Origin: Rodentibacter mrazii
Lineage (GTDB): Bacteria > Pseudomonadota > Gammaproteobacteria > Enterobacterales > Pasteurellaceae
Direction of reading: 5' to 3'
Assembly: GCF_001998825.1 (NCBI RefSeq)
Contig: NZ_MLHG01000009.1
Location: 1 to 42,656, forward strand
Length of the DNA: 42,656 nt
The notes under the pieces were generated by a model. The model was given only the letters and a program-made list of their open reading frames with translations. It did no database searches and was not told where the DNA came from. Position numbers and translations under genes: made by a program. Each line of letters begins with the position of its first letter. The stretch's first letter is position 1. Of this stretch, positions 19,641 to 30,594 are shown piece after piece.

Positions 19641-19919
19641 ATGACAACAGAACAAGATTACGAAAAACTGAAAGAATTAATGGAATTTCCCGCAGCAATG
19701 ACATTTAAAGTCGCAGGCATAAATCGTGAAGATTTAGCCCAGGATTTAATTGCGGTCGTGCAAAAATATCTCCCGGGGGATTACATTCCCAAAGAAAAAC
19801 GCAGTAGCAAAGGCACTTATAATTCTGTTTCTATTGATGTGATTGCACAGAATTTCGAACAAGTGGAAACCCTTTACAAGGAACTCGCTAAAGTTGAAGG
19901 CGTGAAAATGGTTATCTGA
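19641..19919 (+). CDS. ybeD: DUF493 (YbeD) family protein
   Basis: This 92-aa protein (E. coli YbeD is 87) has the family core [20 protein letters not shown] and ends [14 protein letters not shown]. YbeD has an ACT-like alpha/beta fold, suggesting a regulatory role, but its function is unknown. Its stop is followed one base later by the lipB ATG, so the two are probably coupled. The ybeD-lipB adjacency is widespread in gamma-proteobacteria and hints at a link with lipoate or cell-wall metabolism. Confidence 0.92.
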   Translation: MTTEQDYEKLKELMEFPAAMTFKVAGINREDLAQDLIAVVQKYLPGDYIPKEKRSSKGTYNSVSIDVIAQNFEQVETLYKELAKVEGVKMVI

Positions 19920-19920
19920 T

Positions 19921-20562
19921 ATGGCGACATTACCTCTTATCGTACGCCAACTCGGTTTACAAGATTATCAAGAGACCTGGCACAAAATGCAGGATTTTAC
20001 AGATAATCGTCACGCTGACACAATCGATGAGATCTGGTTGGTTGAACATCCTCCCGTTTTTACACAAGGGCAAGCCGGCAAGCCTGAACACTTGCTCCAA
20101 AGCAGCGATATTCCTGTTGTGCAATCTGATCGTGGCGGACAAATTACTTATCATGCACCCGGTCAGTTGGTGATGTATGTATTAATTGATATTCGACGTC
20201 ATCAAAATTTAAATGTGCGTCAGTTAGTGACCGCTCTTGAGCAATCGGTGGTTAAAACCTTAGCGGATTACGGTATTGAGGGCTACCCAAAAGCGGATGC
20301 GCCGGGCGTTTATATTGAGGGAAAAAAGATCTGTTCATTGGGATTGCGTATCCGTAAAGGTTGTTCGTTCCATGGATTGGCATTCAATATCCATATGGAT
20401 TTGAATCCCTTCCATTATATTAATCCTTGCGGCTATGCTGGCTTAGAAATGTGTCAACTTGCCGATTTTATAGAGAAAAAAGACGCAACTTTAGATAATG
20501 TTTCGCCCAAATTAATTAAACACTTTGCCGAACTTTTAGGCTATAATGCAACGAATATTTAA
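19921..20562 (+). CDS. lipB: Octanoyl-[acyl-carrier-protein]:protein octanoyltransferase LipB
   Basis: This 213-aa protein (E. coli LipB is 213) transfers octanoate from acyl carrier protein to lipoyl domains, the first step of endogenous lipoate synthesis. It has the [15 protein letters not shown] motif, the catalytic lysine in [20 protein letters not shown], and the catalytic cysteine in [11 protein letters not shown]. It starts 1 bp after ybeD. A terminator stands between it and lipA. Confidence 0.96.
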   Translation: MATLPLIVRQLGLQDYQETWHKMQDFTDNRHADTIDEIWLVEHPPVFTQGQAGKPEHLLQSSDIPVVQSDRGGQITYHAPGQLVMYVLIDIRRHQNLNVRQLVTALEQSVVKTLADYGIEGYPKADAPGVYIEGKKICSLGLRIRKGCSFHGLAFNIHMDLNPFHYINPCGYAGLEMCQLADFIEKKDATLDNVSPKLIKHFAELLGYNATNI

Positions 20563-20572
20563 CATTTACAAT

Positions 20573-20597
20573 AAAAATGCCTACTCTAGGCATTTTT
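20573..20597 (+). terminator. Intrinsic terminator between lipB and lipA
   Basis: AAAAATGCCTA (20573-20583) pairs with TAGGCATTTTT (20587-20597) with a 3-nt loop, directly followed by the lipA ribosome-binding site. It should reduce lipA readthrough unless bypassed. Confidence 0.75.
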
Positions 20598-20612
20598 CTT
20601 TAGGAAAAAATC

Positions 20613-21575
20613 ATGTCAACGCCATTTAAAATGGAGCGTGGTGTCAAATATCGTGATGCTGCAAAAACTTCCATCATTCCTGTTAAAAATATCGATCCAA
20701 ACCAAGAATTACTGAAAAAACCGGAATGGATGAAAATCAAACTTCCGGCAAGTTCAGTAAAAATTAACAGTATCAAAAATGGAATGCGTCGTCACGGCTT
20801 GCATTCCGTCTGTGAAGAAGCCTCTTGTCCAAATTTACACGAATGTTTTAATCACGGTACGGCAACTTTTATGATTTTAGGTGCAATCTGTACCCGTCGT
20901 TGTCCTTTCTGTGATGTCGCTCACGGAAAGCCTTTGCCTCCCGATCCGGAAGAACCCCGCAAACTCGCTGAAACCATTCAAGATATGAAATTGAAATATG
21001 TGGTGATTACATCCGTGGATCGGGATGATTTAGCAGACCGTGGCGCAGGACATTTTGCCGAATGTGTGAAGGAGGTTCGGGCATTAAATCCGGGAATTAA
21101 AATTGAAATTTTAGTGCCTGATTTCCGTGGTCGTATTTCTCAATCGCTAGAAAAATTAAAAGACAATCCGCCTGATGTATTTAACCATAATTTAGAAAAT
21201 GTGCCCCGTTTATATAAGGAAATCCGCCCGGGTGCCGATTATGAATGGTCACTCAAACTCCTTCGTGAATTTAAGGAAATGTTCCCAAATATTCCGACAA
21301 AATCAGGGTTAATGGTCGGTTTGGGTGAAACAAATGAAGAAATTTTAGAAGTGATGCAGGATCTGCGTGATAACGGTGTGACAATGCTCACTTTGGGGCA
21401 GTATTTACAACCAAGTCGTCATCATTTACCGGTGGCTCGGTATGTACCGCCTGCGGAATTTGATGAGTTTCGTGAAAAGGCAAATGCGATGGGATTTGAA
21501 CACGCTGCTTGTGGTCCATTTGTGCGTTCCTCTTATCACGCAGATCTCCAAGCAAGTGGCGGTTTAGTGAAATAA
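20613..21575 (+). CDS. lipA: Lipoyl synthase
   Basis: This 320-aa radical-SAM enzyme (E. coli LipA is 321) inserts two sulfurs into protein-bound octanoyl chains. The auxiliary cluster cysteines are C67, C72 and C78 ([12 protein letters not shown]), and the radical-SAM cysteines are C93, C97 and C100 (CTRRCPFC). The C-terminal RSSYHAD carries the serine that ligates the auxiliary cluster. TAGGAAA precedes the ATG. It is the last gene of the rsfS-lipA run and converges on yidE. Confidence 0.97.
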   Translation: MSTPFKMERGVKYRDAAKTSIIPVKNIDPNQELLKKPEWMKIKLPASSVKINSIKNGMRRHGLHSVCEEASCPNLHECFNHGTATFMILGAICTRRCPFCDVAHGKPLPPDPEEPRKLAETIQDMKLKYVVITSVDRDDLADRGAGHFAECVKEVRALNPGIKIEILVPDFRGRISQSLEKLKDNPPDVFNHNLENVPRLYKEIRPGADYEWSLKLLREFKEMFPNIPTKSGLMVGLGETNEEILEVMQDLRDNGVTMLTLGQYLQPSRHHLPVARYVPPAEFDEFREKANAMGFEHAACGPFVRSSYHADLQASGGLVK

Positions 21576-21610
21576 AAACAACCTCAAAAATAACCGCACT
21601 TTTGCTAATT

Positions 21611-21646
21611 AAAATGGGTTGCCTCTTTTGGAAGCAACCCATTTTA
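21611..21646. terminator. Bidirectional terminator between lipA and yidE
   Basis: AAAATGGGTTGC (21611-21622) pairs perfectly with GCAACCCATTTT (21634-21645). An uptake sequence (21593-21601) lies just before it. Confidence 0.85.
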
Positions 21647-21697
21647 TTAGGGGGCGAGGGCAATTTTGCCGATAATGCCAGATAAAATGCCTTTAGT

Positions 21698-23353
21698 CTA
21701 AGCGACCCAGAGCAATACCGCCAATAACTGCGGTGAAATAATCCTTAAAAACATCACCAACGGATAAACCGTTGCATAAGAAAGTGCAGCTGCACCATTG
21801 TCCTCTTTTATTTCATTAGCGAAAGCAAGGGCTGGAGGATCAGTCATTGAACCGGCAAGTAGTCCACAAATGCTGAGATAATTCAGTTTGGCATATAGGC
21901 GTGCAATAACACCAACAATCATGAGAGGGACAAAAGTAATAAACATACCGTATCCCATCCATTCAAGCCCGGCACCGTTTATTAAGGTATCCATAAAACT
22001 GCCGCCGGATTTCAATCCTACAACGGCGAGGAAAAGCACAATGCCGATTTCACGTAAGGCGAGGTTAGCACTGGGCGGCATAAACCAATAAAGTTTTCCA
22101 ATACTACCGATTCGGGCAAGAATTAATGCGATTACAAGTGGTCCACCGGCCAAACCAAGTTTAAGGGCAACAGGGAATCCGGGAATATAAAAAGGAATAG
22201 AACCAAGTAAAACCCCTAACCCTATCCCTAAAAATATCGGTAGCATCTGTACTTGTTGGAGTTTTTGTTGAGCATTGCCAATAATGGAAATGGCTTTGTC
22301 CAGCACATCTGTGCGACCAACCATATGAAGTACATCACCAAATTGTAATGAAGTATTTCCACTTGGCACTAATTCCACCCCGGTACGGTTGAGGCGAGAA
22401 ATTACCACACCATATTTTTGATGAATATGTAGTGTTCGAATTTTTTTACCCAATACTTTTTCATTGGTTACCACAACCCGCTCAGCCCGAATTTCTCCAC
22501 TAGTAGAAATAACGGGGACATCTACTTCATCACCAATCACCAAACGCATATTTTTCAAACCATGATCATCTCCGACCAAATGTAATATATCATCAAGATG
22601 AATTTCAGTATTGGCTTTTGGAACGATAACACTTTCTCCACGAATTAAGCGGGAACAAACTACTTCTTCATCGTCAAATCCCGGAATTTCAACTAATGCG
22701 ATCCCGTCTAAATTACGGTTGGTTACTTTTACTGAAATAGTATGCAAACTTTCTTTATCTTGCCCGCTTTCTTTATTGAAACGTTGTACTTCGTCGTCGA
22801 TTTTTACACGAAAAAACAAACGAATTAACCACATGGCAAGCAAAATCCCACAAATTCCGAAAGGGTATGCCATTGCGTAGGCAATCCCCATTGTGGCAGT
22901 CGCTTGTGGCATTCCTAATTCACTCAAAATTTGTTGCCCAGCACCCAAGGACGGCGTATTGGTTACCGCACCGGAATAAATGCCTAACGCAATATCTAAG
23001 GGCACATTCGCCATTTTGTGCAAAATAAAAACAGAAAATGAGCCTATAACGACAATTAAAATAGCAAGCACATTGAGTTCTAAACCGGATTGGCGTAAAG
23101 AGGCAAAAAAACCGGGTCCCACCTGAATCCCGATGGTATAAACAAACAAAATTAATCCGAATTCTTGCACAAAATGCAAGGTATGTTCATTGAGCTGCAA
23201 GCCGTACTGATTCGTAAAGTGTGCAACAATAATGCCGCCAAATAATACACCTCCGACCCCTAGACCAACGCCCTTAATCTTCCAATGCCCGATCCATAAA
23301 CCGACAACTGCGACAAGGGCAAGGAGACTAATTGTAATTGCAATTTCACTCAT
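21698..23353 (-). CDS. yidE: YidE/AspT-type putative transporter with two RCK_C domains
   Basis: This 551-aa protein matches E. coli YidE (553). A hydrophobic N-terminal half (about five segments) is followed by two TrkA_C/RCK_C-like regulatory domains at roughly residues 190-360, then another block of hydrophobic segments. [23 protein letters not shown] is within the second RCK_C domain. The family includes the aspartate:alanine antiporter AspT, but the substrate of YidE is unknown. It diverges from the ABC exporter, and its convergent neighbour is lipA. Confidence 0.9.
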   Translation of the reverse strand: MSEIAITISLLALVAVVGLWIGHWKIKGVGLGVGGVLFGGIIVAHFTNQYGLQLNEHTLHFVQEFGLILFVYTIGIQVGPGFFASLRQSGLELNVLAILIVVIGSFSVFILHKMANVPLDIALGIYSGAVTNTPSLGAGQQILSELGMPQATATMGIAYAMAYPFGICGILLAMWLIRLFFRVKIDDEVQRFNKESGQDKESLHTISVKVTNRNLDGIALVEIPGFDDEEVVCSRLIRGESVIVPKANTEIHLDDILHLVGDDHGLKNMRLVIGDEVDVPVISTSGEIRAERVVVTNEKVLGKKIRTLHIHQKYGVVISRLNRTGVELVPSGNTSLQFGDVLHMVGRTDVLDKAISIIGNAQQKLQQVQMLPIFLGIGLGVLLGSIPFYIPGFPVALKLGLAGGPLVIALILARIGSIGKLYWFMPPSANLALREIGIVLFLAVVGLKSGGSFMDTLINGAGLEWMGYGMFITFVPLMIVGVIARLYAKLNYLSICGLLAGSMTDPPALAFANEIKEDNGAAALSYATVYPLVMFLRIISPQLLAVLLWVA

Positions 23354-23517
23354 TATGACCTCATAAATATTAAATTTACCTATTACGGATTATAACAACT
23401 TGATTTTTTGAAAACTTTAACGAAACTCAAAAAATGATAACTTCATCACAATTTTTCTTGCTTAATCATGAACTCCGCCTAAAATGACCGCACTTTTGTT
23501 TTTTTACGGATACATTT

Positions 23518-25305
23518 ATGGATTACGGACAAGAAGCGATAACCTCGCTCCTGTGGATTTTGAAAACCCTTACGATTACTGCGGTAGTATTTAGCGCCGG
23601 AATTTTTTTGCTTGTACGTTTTACTCACTGGGGAAAACAATTCTGGATGTTTGCCGGTGGTTATCTCTCACCTAAACGTAGCATTAAGCCTTTGTTGTTT
23701 TTCCTATTGATTGTCGCCTTTACCTTGGTGAGTGTTCGCATCAGTTTGGTAAATTCCACATGGTTCAATAATACGTACACATCTCTACAAGAGTTTAATA
23801 TTCCGGTTTTTTGGCAACAAATGGGCTTATTTGGTGGCATTGTCGCCAGTGCACTCCTAAATTTATTAGTCAGCTATTACATTGAACAACGTTTTGTGAT
23901 TGATTGGATTACTTGGCTAAACGATGAGTTGGCAAATAAATGGATGACAAACCGTGCCTATTATAAAACCCAATATTTGTCCGCCAATTTGGATAACCCC
24001 GATCAACGTATCCAACAAGATATACAATCTTATGTAAAAACTACGCTGTCATTAAGTACCGGTGTCATTGATGCGGTTACTTCCATTATTTCCTACTCCA
24101 TCTTATTATGGGGATTAGCCGGTCCAATGATGGTATTTGGGGTAAACATTCCACATATGATGGTGTATTTAGTTTTTGCTTACGTCATCTTGACAACATT
24201 AATTGCCTTTCGACTCGGTCGCCCGTTAATCTCTCTCAATTTTGCCAACGAACGTTTAAACGCAAACTATCGTTATTCCCTCATTCGTATTAAAGAATAT
24301 GCGGAAAGTATAGCCTTTTATGCAGGAGAAAAAGTGGAACAAAACCTACTTTATCGCCAGTTCAGGGCAATTATTGCCAATATGTGGGAGATGGTATTTA
24401 GAATGCTAAAATTCTCAGGTTTCAACGTAGTCGTCAGTCAAACTTCCACGGTGTTTCCTCTATTAATTCAGGTTGGACGCTATTTTGAAAAACAAATCAA
24501 ACTCGGCGATTTAATGCAAACCGTACAAGTGTTCAGTCAATTACATGCTAATCTATCCTTCTTCCGTAACACCTATGATAGTTTCGCCGGCTATAAAGCA
24601 ACGCTTAACCGTTTAACTGGCTTTACTTATGCCATTGATATGGCAAATCGAGAATCACAAACTGAAATTCAGACCGCTGAAAATGAGGTTATTTTCGAGC
24701 ATTTAAGTATCAAAAACCCCTTCGGACAGACGCTTATTGAAGATCTTAATCTTATCTTACCACAGGGGGCAAGTCTATTAATCCAAGGAAATTCCGGTGT
24801 AGGGAAAACTACCTTATTACGTACGGCCGCCGGGCTTTGGGATTATTCTTTAGGAAAAATTTATTGTCCTAAAGAACAACTTTTTCTTTCACAAAAACCT
24901 TATTTACCACAAGGTAGCCTACTCACAGCGTTAGCCTATCCCAAAAATGTGGAAGAAATTGACCGCACTTTGGCAGAAGAAACCTTACGTAAAGTACAGC
25001 TCGGGCATTTAGTCGAACGTTTGGAACAAACCCAAGATTGGACACGCATTCTTTCTCTTGGCGAACAACAGCGTTTAGCCTTTGCCCGTTTACTGTTACA
25101 CAAACCGAAAGTCGCCTTTTTAGATGAGGCCACAGCAAGTATGGACGAAGGATTGGAAGATGCAATGTATCGTTTGTTAAAAGATGAATTGCCGACAATG
25201 ACGCTCATCAGCGTGGGACATCGTTCTACATTGAAAGTTTTCCATCAACAACAGCTTAATATTTTGTCGAAAGGCGAATGGTCGTTAAATAGGATCAACG
25301 GATAG
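23518..25305 (+). CDS. SbmA/BacA-like ABC transporter (fused permease and ATPase, YddA type)
   Basis: This 595-aa protein has an SbmA_BacA-like membrane domain (residues about 1-370, six hydrophobic segments, with WRRWLT-like WITWLNDELANKWM at about 141-154). A C-terminal ATPase follows: Walker A GNSGVGKTT at 424-432, signature LSLGEQQR from 512, Walker B FLDEATA with D536/E537, and the switch histidine in SVGHRS. The ATPase aligns with YddA-type half-transporters. Substrates are uncertain; relatives move peptides or, in Mycobacterium, cobalamin. An uptake sequence precedes the ATG (23487-23495) and another lies in frame (24962-24970, Asp-Arg-Thr). It sits directly upstream of mreB. Confidence 0.88.
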   Translation: MDYGQEAITSLLWILKTLTITAVVFSAGIFLLVRFTHWGKQFWMFAGGYLSPKRSIKPLLFFLLIVAFTLVSVRISLVNSTWFNNTYTSLQEFNIPVFWQQMGLFGGIVASALLNLLVSYYIEQRFVIDWITWLNDELANKWMTNRAYYKTQYLSANLDNPDQRIQQDIQSYVKTTLSLSTGVIDAVTSIISYSILLWGLAGPMMVFGVNIPHMMVYLVFAYVILTTLIAFRLGRPLISLNFANERLNANYRYSLIRIKEYAESIAFYAGEKVEQNLLYRQFRAIIANMWEMVFRMLKFSGFNVVVSQTSTVFPLLIQVGRYFEKQIKLGDLMQTVQVFSQLHANLSFFRNTYDSFAGYKATLNRLTGFTYAIDMANRESQTEIQTAENEVIFEHLSIKNPFGQTLIEDLNLILPQGASLLIQGNSGVGKTTLLRTAAGLWDYSLGKIYCPKEQLFLSQKPYLPQGSLLTALAYPKNVEEIDRTLAEETLRKVQLGHLVERLEQTQDWTRILSLGEQQRLAFARLLLHKPKVAFLDEATASMDEGLEDAMYRLLKDELPTMTLISVGHRSTLKVFHQQQLNILSKGEWSLNRING

Positions 25306-25312
25306 AAGAGTA

Positions 25313-25345
25313 AAAGTGCGGTCATTTTTCACCGCATTTTTCTTT
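25313..25345 (+). terminator. Uptake-sequence terminator of the ABC transporter
   Basis: AAAGTGCGGT (25313-25322) pairs with ACCGCATTTT (25331-25340), with one G-T pair, and is followed by TCTTT. The left arm is an exact uptake sequence; the right arm has lost one base. Confidence 0.7.
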
Positions 25346-25435
25346 ATGTGGTATATAAAAATACTGTTATCAATAGCGATTTTTTGGTACATTTAGCACA
25401 ATTTTTTGTGTATTCAAATATGAGCAGATTTTTAA

Positions 25436-26515
<1,080 letters not shown>

Positions 26516-26527
26516 TTTATCATCAAT

Positions 26528-26560
26528 AAAAAGTGCGGTTGATTTTGACCGCACTTTTGT
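26528..26560 (+). terminator. Paired uptake-sequence hairpin between mreB and mreC
   Basis: AAAAGTGCGGT (26529-26539) and ACCGCACTTTT (26548-26558) form an 11-bp stem. The two are exact uptake sequences in opposite orientation. It probably attenuates mreCD transcription. Confidence 0.8.
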
Positions 26561-26589
26561 TTTAAGCCATTAATGAATTAGGTATTTTA

Positions 26590-27642
26590 ATGAAACCGAT
26601 TTTTGCTAAATCTCCCCCTTTAGGATTCCGTCTGGTTCTTGCGGTGATTGCTTCTACCGGTCTTATTTTGGCGGATGGGCAGGATTCGATGAATAGAGTT
26701 CGCAGTATGATGGAAACGGCTGTTGGCGGTTTGTATTATTTGGCAAATAGCCCGCGTACCGTATTAGACGGCGTATCGGATAATTTTGTCGATACTAACA
26801 AATTACAAATCGAAAATAAGGTACTGCGTGAACAGCTTCGTGAAAAAAATGCAGATTTGTTGCTGTTGGATCAAATTAAAGTTGAAAATCAGCGTTTACG
26901 TTTATTACTCAATTCGCCGTTAAGAACCGATGAATATAAAAAAATTGCGGAAGTGCTGACGGCTGAAACGGATGTATATCGCCAGCAGGTTGTTATTAAT
27001 CAAGGAGAAAAAGACGGGGCTTATGTAGGGCAACCGGTCATTGATGAAAAAGGTGTGATTGGGCAAATTATCTCTGTTGGGGCTAACACCAGTCGTGTAT
27101 TGCTGATGACGGATGTCACTCATTCTATCCCTGTACAAGTGCTGCGTAACGATGTACGTGTGATCGCCAGTGGAACCGGGCATACCGATGAACTTACGCT
27201 TGATAATGTACCACGTTCAGTGGATATTGAAAAAGGCGATTTATTGGTGACATCAGGTTTAGGGGGGCGTTTTCTTGAAGGTTATCCCGTAGCAGTAGTG
27301 CAAAGTGTATCTCGTGACGGAACAAATTATTTCGCAACGGTAAAAGCTAAGCCGCTCGCATCTTTGGAACGTTTACGTTACGTGCTTTTACTTTGGCCAA
27401 GCACCCTAGATATATCGAAAGTAAAATCTATGTCGCCGGAAGAGGTGCGCGAGCTTGTTCAAAAGCGGTTGGAAAGTCAAGCCAATGAGATGAACAATAA
27501 AGTGCGCAAAATGAAAATTACTGAAGAACAAGAACCAAAAATTGAAAATAATAAAGATGAAATTGAGCCTGAAATTCCGCCCGAAACACCGCAAGACGAA
27601 CCTGTTTCGCCGGAGCAACGGGAATATAGGGAGGAAGGCTGA
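26590..27642 (+). CDS. mreC: Cell-shape protein MreC
   Basis: This 350-aa bitopic inner-membrane protein activates PBP2-RodA. It has a short cytoplasmic tail, one membrane segment (about residues 12-28), and a periplasmic coiled coil (about 74-106, ENKVLREQLREKNADLLLLD). The beta-barrel domain contains GEKDGAYVGQPVIDEKGVIGQI and GDLLVTSGLGGRFLEGYPV. The last ~50 residues form an acidic, proline-rich tail (EIEPEIPPETPQDEPVSPE) beyond the conserved fold. The stop overlaps mreD by one base (TGATG). Confidence 0.95.
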   Translation: MKPIFAKSPPLGFRLVLAVIASTGLILADGQDSMNRVRSMMETAVGGLYYLANSPRTVLDGVSDNFVDTNKLQIENKVLREQLREKNADLLLLDQIKVENQRLRLLLNSPLRTDEYKKIAEVLTAETDVYRQQVVINQGEKDGAYVGQPVIDEKGVIGQIISVGANTSRVLLMTDVTHSIPVQVLRNDVRVIASGTGHTDELTLDNVPRSVDIEKGDLLVTSGLGGRFLEGYPVAVVQSVSRDGTNYFATVKAKPLASLERLRYVLLLWPSTLDISKVKSMSPEEVRELVQKRLESQANEMNNKVRKMKITEEQEPKIENNKDEIEPEIPPETPQDEPVSPEQREYREEG

Positions 27643-28130
27643 TGCAAATGCGCTTAATTTTGCAATGGGTAACGATACTCTCATTCTTTATTGTCGCCCT
27701 TGTTATGGAGCTTGCGCCTTGGCCAATAGGCTTTCAAGCTTTTAAACCCTCTTGGTTAATTTTGGTGCTAACTTACTGGGTATTAGCTATTCCTAACAAA
27801 GTTAGTATTGGTATTGCTTTTTTACTTGGTGTGATTTGGGATATTGTACTTGGTTCAACTCTTGGTATTCATGCTCTAGTACTTTCAGTCGCTTTTTACT
27901 TTATTGCTAAAAATTATCTGGTGCTTCGTAACCTTTCCTTATGGTTTCAAAGCCTGTTGGTGATTATTTTTGTGTTTTTTATTCGTTTTGCTATTTTTCT
28001 TGTGGAATTGTTTTTACACAGTGCGGTTTTTAATTGGCAAGAAATTTTTGGTGCTATCGCTTCGGGGATATTGTGGCCATGGATATTTTTATTAATGCGA
28101 AAAATGCGCAGAAAAGTCGGGCTAAGTTGA
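27642..28130 (+). CDS. mreD: Rod-shape protein MreD
   Basis: This 162-aa polytopic membrane protein (E. coli MreD is 162) has about five hydrophobic helices. It contains the family motif GLIWD-like GVIWDIVLGSTLGIHAL at about 64-80. It works with MreC in the elongation complex. It is coupled to mreC by the TGATG overlap, with GGAGGAAGG upstream as ribosome-binding site inside mreC. Confidence 0.94.
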   Translation: MQMRLILQWVTILSFFIVALVMELAPWPIGFQAFKPSWLILVLTYWVLAIPNKVSIGIAFLLGVIWDIVLGSTLGIHALVLSVAFYFIAKNYLVLRNLSLWFQSLLVIIFVFFIRFAIFLVELFLHSAVFNWQEIFGAIASGILWPWIFLLMRKMRRKVGLS

Positions 28131-28188
28131 AATAAGAAGAGTAGTTTTGTGAGAGAAATTATTCAGCGAACGTTATCATGATAGAAAT

Positions 28189-28216
28189 AAAAGGGAAACA
28201 TCAGTTTCCCTTTTGT
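28189..28216. terminator. Bidirectional terminator between mreD and rho
   Basis: AAAAGGGAAAC (28189-28199) pairs with GTTTCCCTTTT (28204-28214) with a 4-nt loop, between the convergent mreD and rho. Confidence 0.8.
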
Positions 28217-28247
28217 TGTATCTAATTTTTGTGATTCTATAAAACCA

Positions 28248-29510
28248 TTACGAGCGTTTCATAATTTCAAAAAACTCTTCATTGGTTTTTGCAACACCGA
28301 GTTTGTCAATGAGCCATTCCATTGCTTCCACTTCACCCATTGGATTAAGGATTTTGCGTAGAATCCACATTTTTTGTAGTTCATCAGGTGTGGTGAGTAA
28401 ATCTTCTTTACGTGTCCCCGAGCGATTGAAGTCAATAGCAGGGAATACGCGTTTTTCGGCAATTTTACGGGAAAGATGGAGTTCCATATTACCGGTTCCT
28501 TTAAATTCTTCGAAAATTACTTCATCCATTTTTGAGCCGGTATCGACAAGTGCGGTCGCAATAATTGTTAAACTACCACCTTCTTCTACATTACGGGCGG
28601 CACCGAAGAAACGTTTAGGACGGTGTAATGCGTTAGCATCCACACCACCGGATAAAATCTTACCGGAAGCAGGTGTGACCGTATTATAAGCACGAGCCAA
28701 ACGGGTAATGGAATCAAGCAAAATTACCACATCTTTTTTATGTTCGACGGAACGTTTAGCCTTTTCGATCACCATTTCTGCTACTTGAACATGGCGTGCA
28801 GCCGGTTCGTCAAAAGTAGAAGCGATCACTTCCCCTTTTACCGAACGTTGCATTTCTGTTACCTCTTCCGGACGTTCATCAATTAACAGAACGATGAGTT
28901 CGCATTCTGGATAATTATGGGTAATGCTTTGAGCAATATTTTGCAACAACATTGTTTTACCCGCTTTTGGCGGTGCAACAATCAAACCGCGTTGACCTTT
29001 ACCAATCGGTGAGGCTAAATCCAAAATACGGGCAGTTAAATCTTCGGTTGAACCGTTACCCCGTTCCATTTTGAGACGGGAGTTGGCGTGGAGTGGTGTT
29101 AAGTTTTCAAAGAGAATTTTGCTGCGGGAAACTTCAGGCTTGTCGTCATTGACTTGATCGACTTTAAGTAGAGCAAAATAGCGCTCACCTTCTTTAGGCG
29201 GTCGGATTTTACCTTCAATCTTATCACCGGTTTGTAAGTTAAAACGACGAATTTGGCTTGGTGAAACATAAATATCGTCAGGGCCGGCTAAATAAGAGCT
29301 GTCGGCTGAGCGTAAAAAACCGAAACCGTCCGGTAAAATTTCCAATACACCGCCGCCAAAAATATCTTCGCCACTTTTAGCGTGTTGTTTTAAGATTGCA
29401 AAGACAATATCCTGTTTACGCAAACGAGCTAAATTTTCTAAGCCCATTTGCTCTTCGCCGAGTTTCACAAGATCCGAAACAGGCGTATTTTTAAGTTCTG
29501 TTAAATGCAT
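28248..29510 (-). CDS. rho: Transcription termination factor Rho
   Basis: This 420-aa hexameric RNA helicase (E. coli Rho is 419) starts [18 protein letters not shown]. The primary RNA-binding GFGFLR is at 62-67 and the Walker A is APPKAGKTM. The Q-loop and R-loop are intact ([27 protein letters not shown]). No Shine-Dalgarno is visible before the ATG. Rho genes in E. coli are autoregulated through a leader, and the 126 bp upstream here could do the same, but I see no leader peptide. An uptake sequence lies inside the gene (28548-28556, Thr-Ala-Leu). Confidence 0.97.
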   Translation of the reverse strand: MHLTELKNTPVSDLVKLGEEQMGLENLARLRKQDIVFAILKQHAKSGEDIFGGGVLEILPDGFGFLRSADSSYLAGPDDIYVSPSQIRRFNLQTGDKIEGKIRPPKEGERYFALLKVDQVNDDKPEVSRSKILFENLTPLHANSRLKMERGNGSTEDLTARILDLASPIGKGQRGLIVAPPKAGKTMLLQNIAQSITHNYPECELIVLLIDERPEEVTEMQRSVKGEVIASTFDEPAARHVQVAEMVIEKAKRSVEHKKDVVILLDSITRLARAYNTVTPASGKILSGGVDANALHRPKRFFGAARNVEEGGSLTIIATALVDTGSKMDEVIFEEFKGTGNMELHLSRKIAEKRVFPAIDFNRSGTRKEDLLTTPDELQKMWILRKILNPMGEVEAMEWLIDKLGVAKTNEEFFEIMKRS

Positions 29511-29636
29511 AATGAATAATTGTTGGGATTGTTAAGAGTTGAGTTAATTGAATGGTGGAGTCTTATCCTAAAATTTTTGCGTAAGGTATCACTAAAACTG
29601 CATACTGTCTAGTTGTCAGCACAAACTTTTATAAAT

Positions 29637-30530
29637 TTATTTTTTGCGATATTGCCCCGGTGTTAATTGATAATATTTTTTAAATGCTTTCCCAAAATTA
29701 CTTTCCGACTGGAAACCGCAATTTAATGCAATACTGAGTACGGATTGTTGGGAGTGTTTAAGTAATTCCCCCGCCTTTTGTAATCTAATATGATTGACAA
29801 AATTATATGGGCTGACACCGAGTTGCTGATTAAATAATCGTATAAGTTGAGCTTTGGATAGATTCGCTATATGACAAAGGGTTTCAATTTTCCAAGCCTG
29901 CTCAGGTTTAGCAATAATATTGGATATCACATTGTAAAGACGCTTATCGCGTAATCCGTTTAGTAATCCGTTCAGCTGGGCATTATCCTGTTGTAAATAG
30001 GTACGAATTAGTAAGGTTAGTAATACGCTAAGTAAGGCATTAATAATATTTGCGGAACCGGGCTGATAATCCTCAGCTTCACGCTGCAGTATGTCAAGTA
30101 CTGGCTTTAAAGCGGCATCTTGCAGATTTAATAAAATAACTTCTGGTAGGTTATTAAATAATTCCGATTGTTTATCATAAGTAAAATTAGCACAAAATAA
30201 GCTAAAATCAGGAGATTCACCGCCACATCGTTTCAATGTAAATGCACCGTTAGAAATAATATTTATTTTGCTCGGTCCCTTGTAGTTAGGCTGGTGTGTT
30301 AAGGTGTGGCCTAATGAATGGGGGAGAAATACTACATCGTTAGCCTTAAGTTTTATTGCATTTACCATCCCGTCAATATGTAAATATCCCTCTCCTTGTG
30401 AAACGATATGCACGATTCCATGATAGGTTTGCCTCTCATGGCGAATATACCAAGAGTCCTGCAATTTACATTGAATATTGATGCTACCGGATATTTGAGC
30501 AAATTTAATGAGTTTATCGAGAATATCCAT
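29637..30530 (-). CDS. AraC-family regulator, RclR-like
   Basis: This 297-aa protein has a cupin sensor domain (about residues 35-125, with HIVSQGEGYLHIDG and LPHSLGHTLTH) and a C-terminal double helix-turn-helix (about 200-297, ending LTPGQYRKK). It sits beside an RclC homologue. By my alignment, Cys21 matches RclR Cys21, and Cys113 (SLFCANFTYD) matches RclR Cys89 (IVCGTLRLQ), the pair reported to sense hypochlorous acid in E. coli. C102 is an extra cysteine. I infer an oxidant-responsive activator of the upstream gene. It may bind the 16-bp direct repeat at 31301-31337. It is co-directional with rclC but lies behind a terminator, so it probably has its own weak promoter or relies on readthrough. 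The E. coli rclR gene is divergent, so the arrangement differs. Confidence 0.8.
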   Translation of the reverse strand: MDILDKLIKFAQISGSINIQCKLQDSWYIRHERQTYHGIVHIVSQGEGYLHIDGMVNAIKLKANDVVFLPHSLGHTLTHQPNYKGPSKINIISNGAFTLKRCGGESPDFSLFCANFTYDKQSELFNNLPEVILLNLQDAALKPVLDILQREAEDYQPGSANIINALLSVLLTLLIRTYLQQDNAQLNGLLNGLRDKRLYNVISNIIAKPEQAWKIETLCHIANLSKAQLIRLFNQQLGVSPYNFVNHIRLQKAGELLKHSQQSVLSIALNCGFQSESNFGKAFKKYYQLTPGQYRKK

Positions 30531-30548
30531 TACTTACCTCTATAAATA

Positions 30549-30576
30549 AAAATAGGGAGCCAACTCCCTATTTTCG
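30549..30576 (-). terminator. Terminator between the RclC-like gene and the AraC regulator
   Basis: AAAATAGGGAG (30549-30559) pairs perfectly with CTCCCTATTTT (30564-30574). On the minus strand it is followed by a T-rich tail. It sits just after the RclC-like stop. Confidence 0.75.
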
Positions 30577-30594
30577 TTTGCATTATATATTTTA

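Noticed and set aside
28019-28027. Uptake sequence in mreD
   Set aside because: It reads CAGTGCGGT, one base off the core, so it is not counted.
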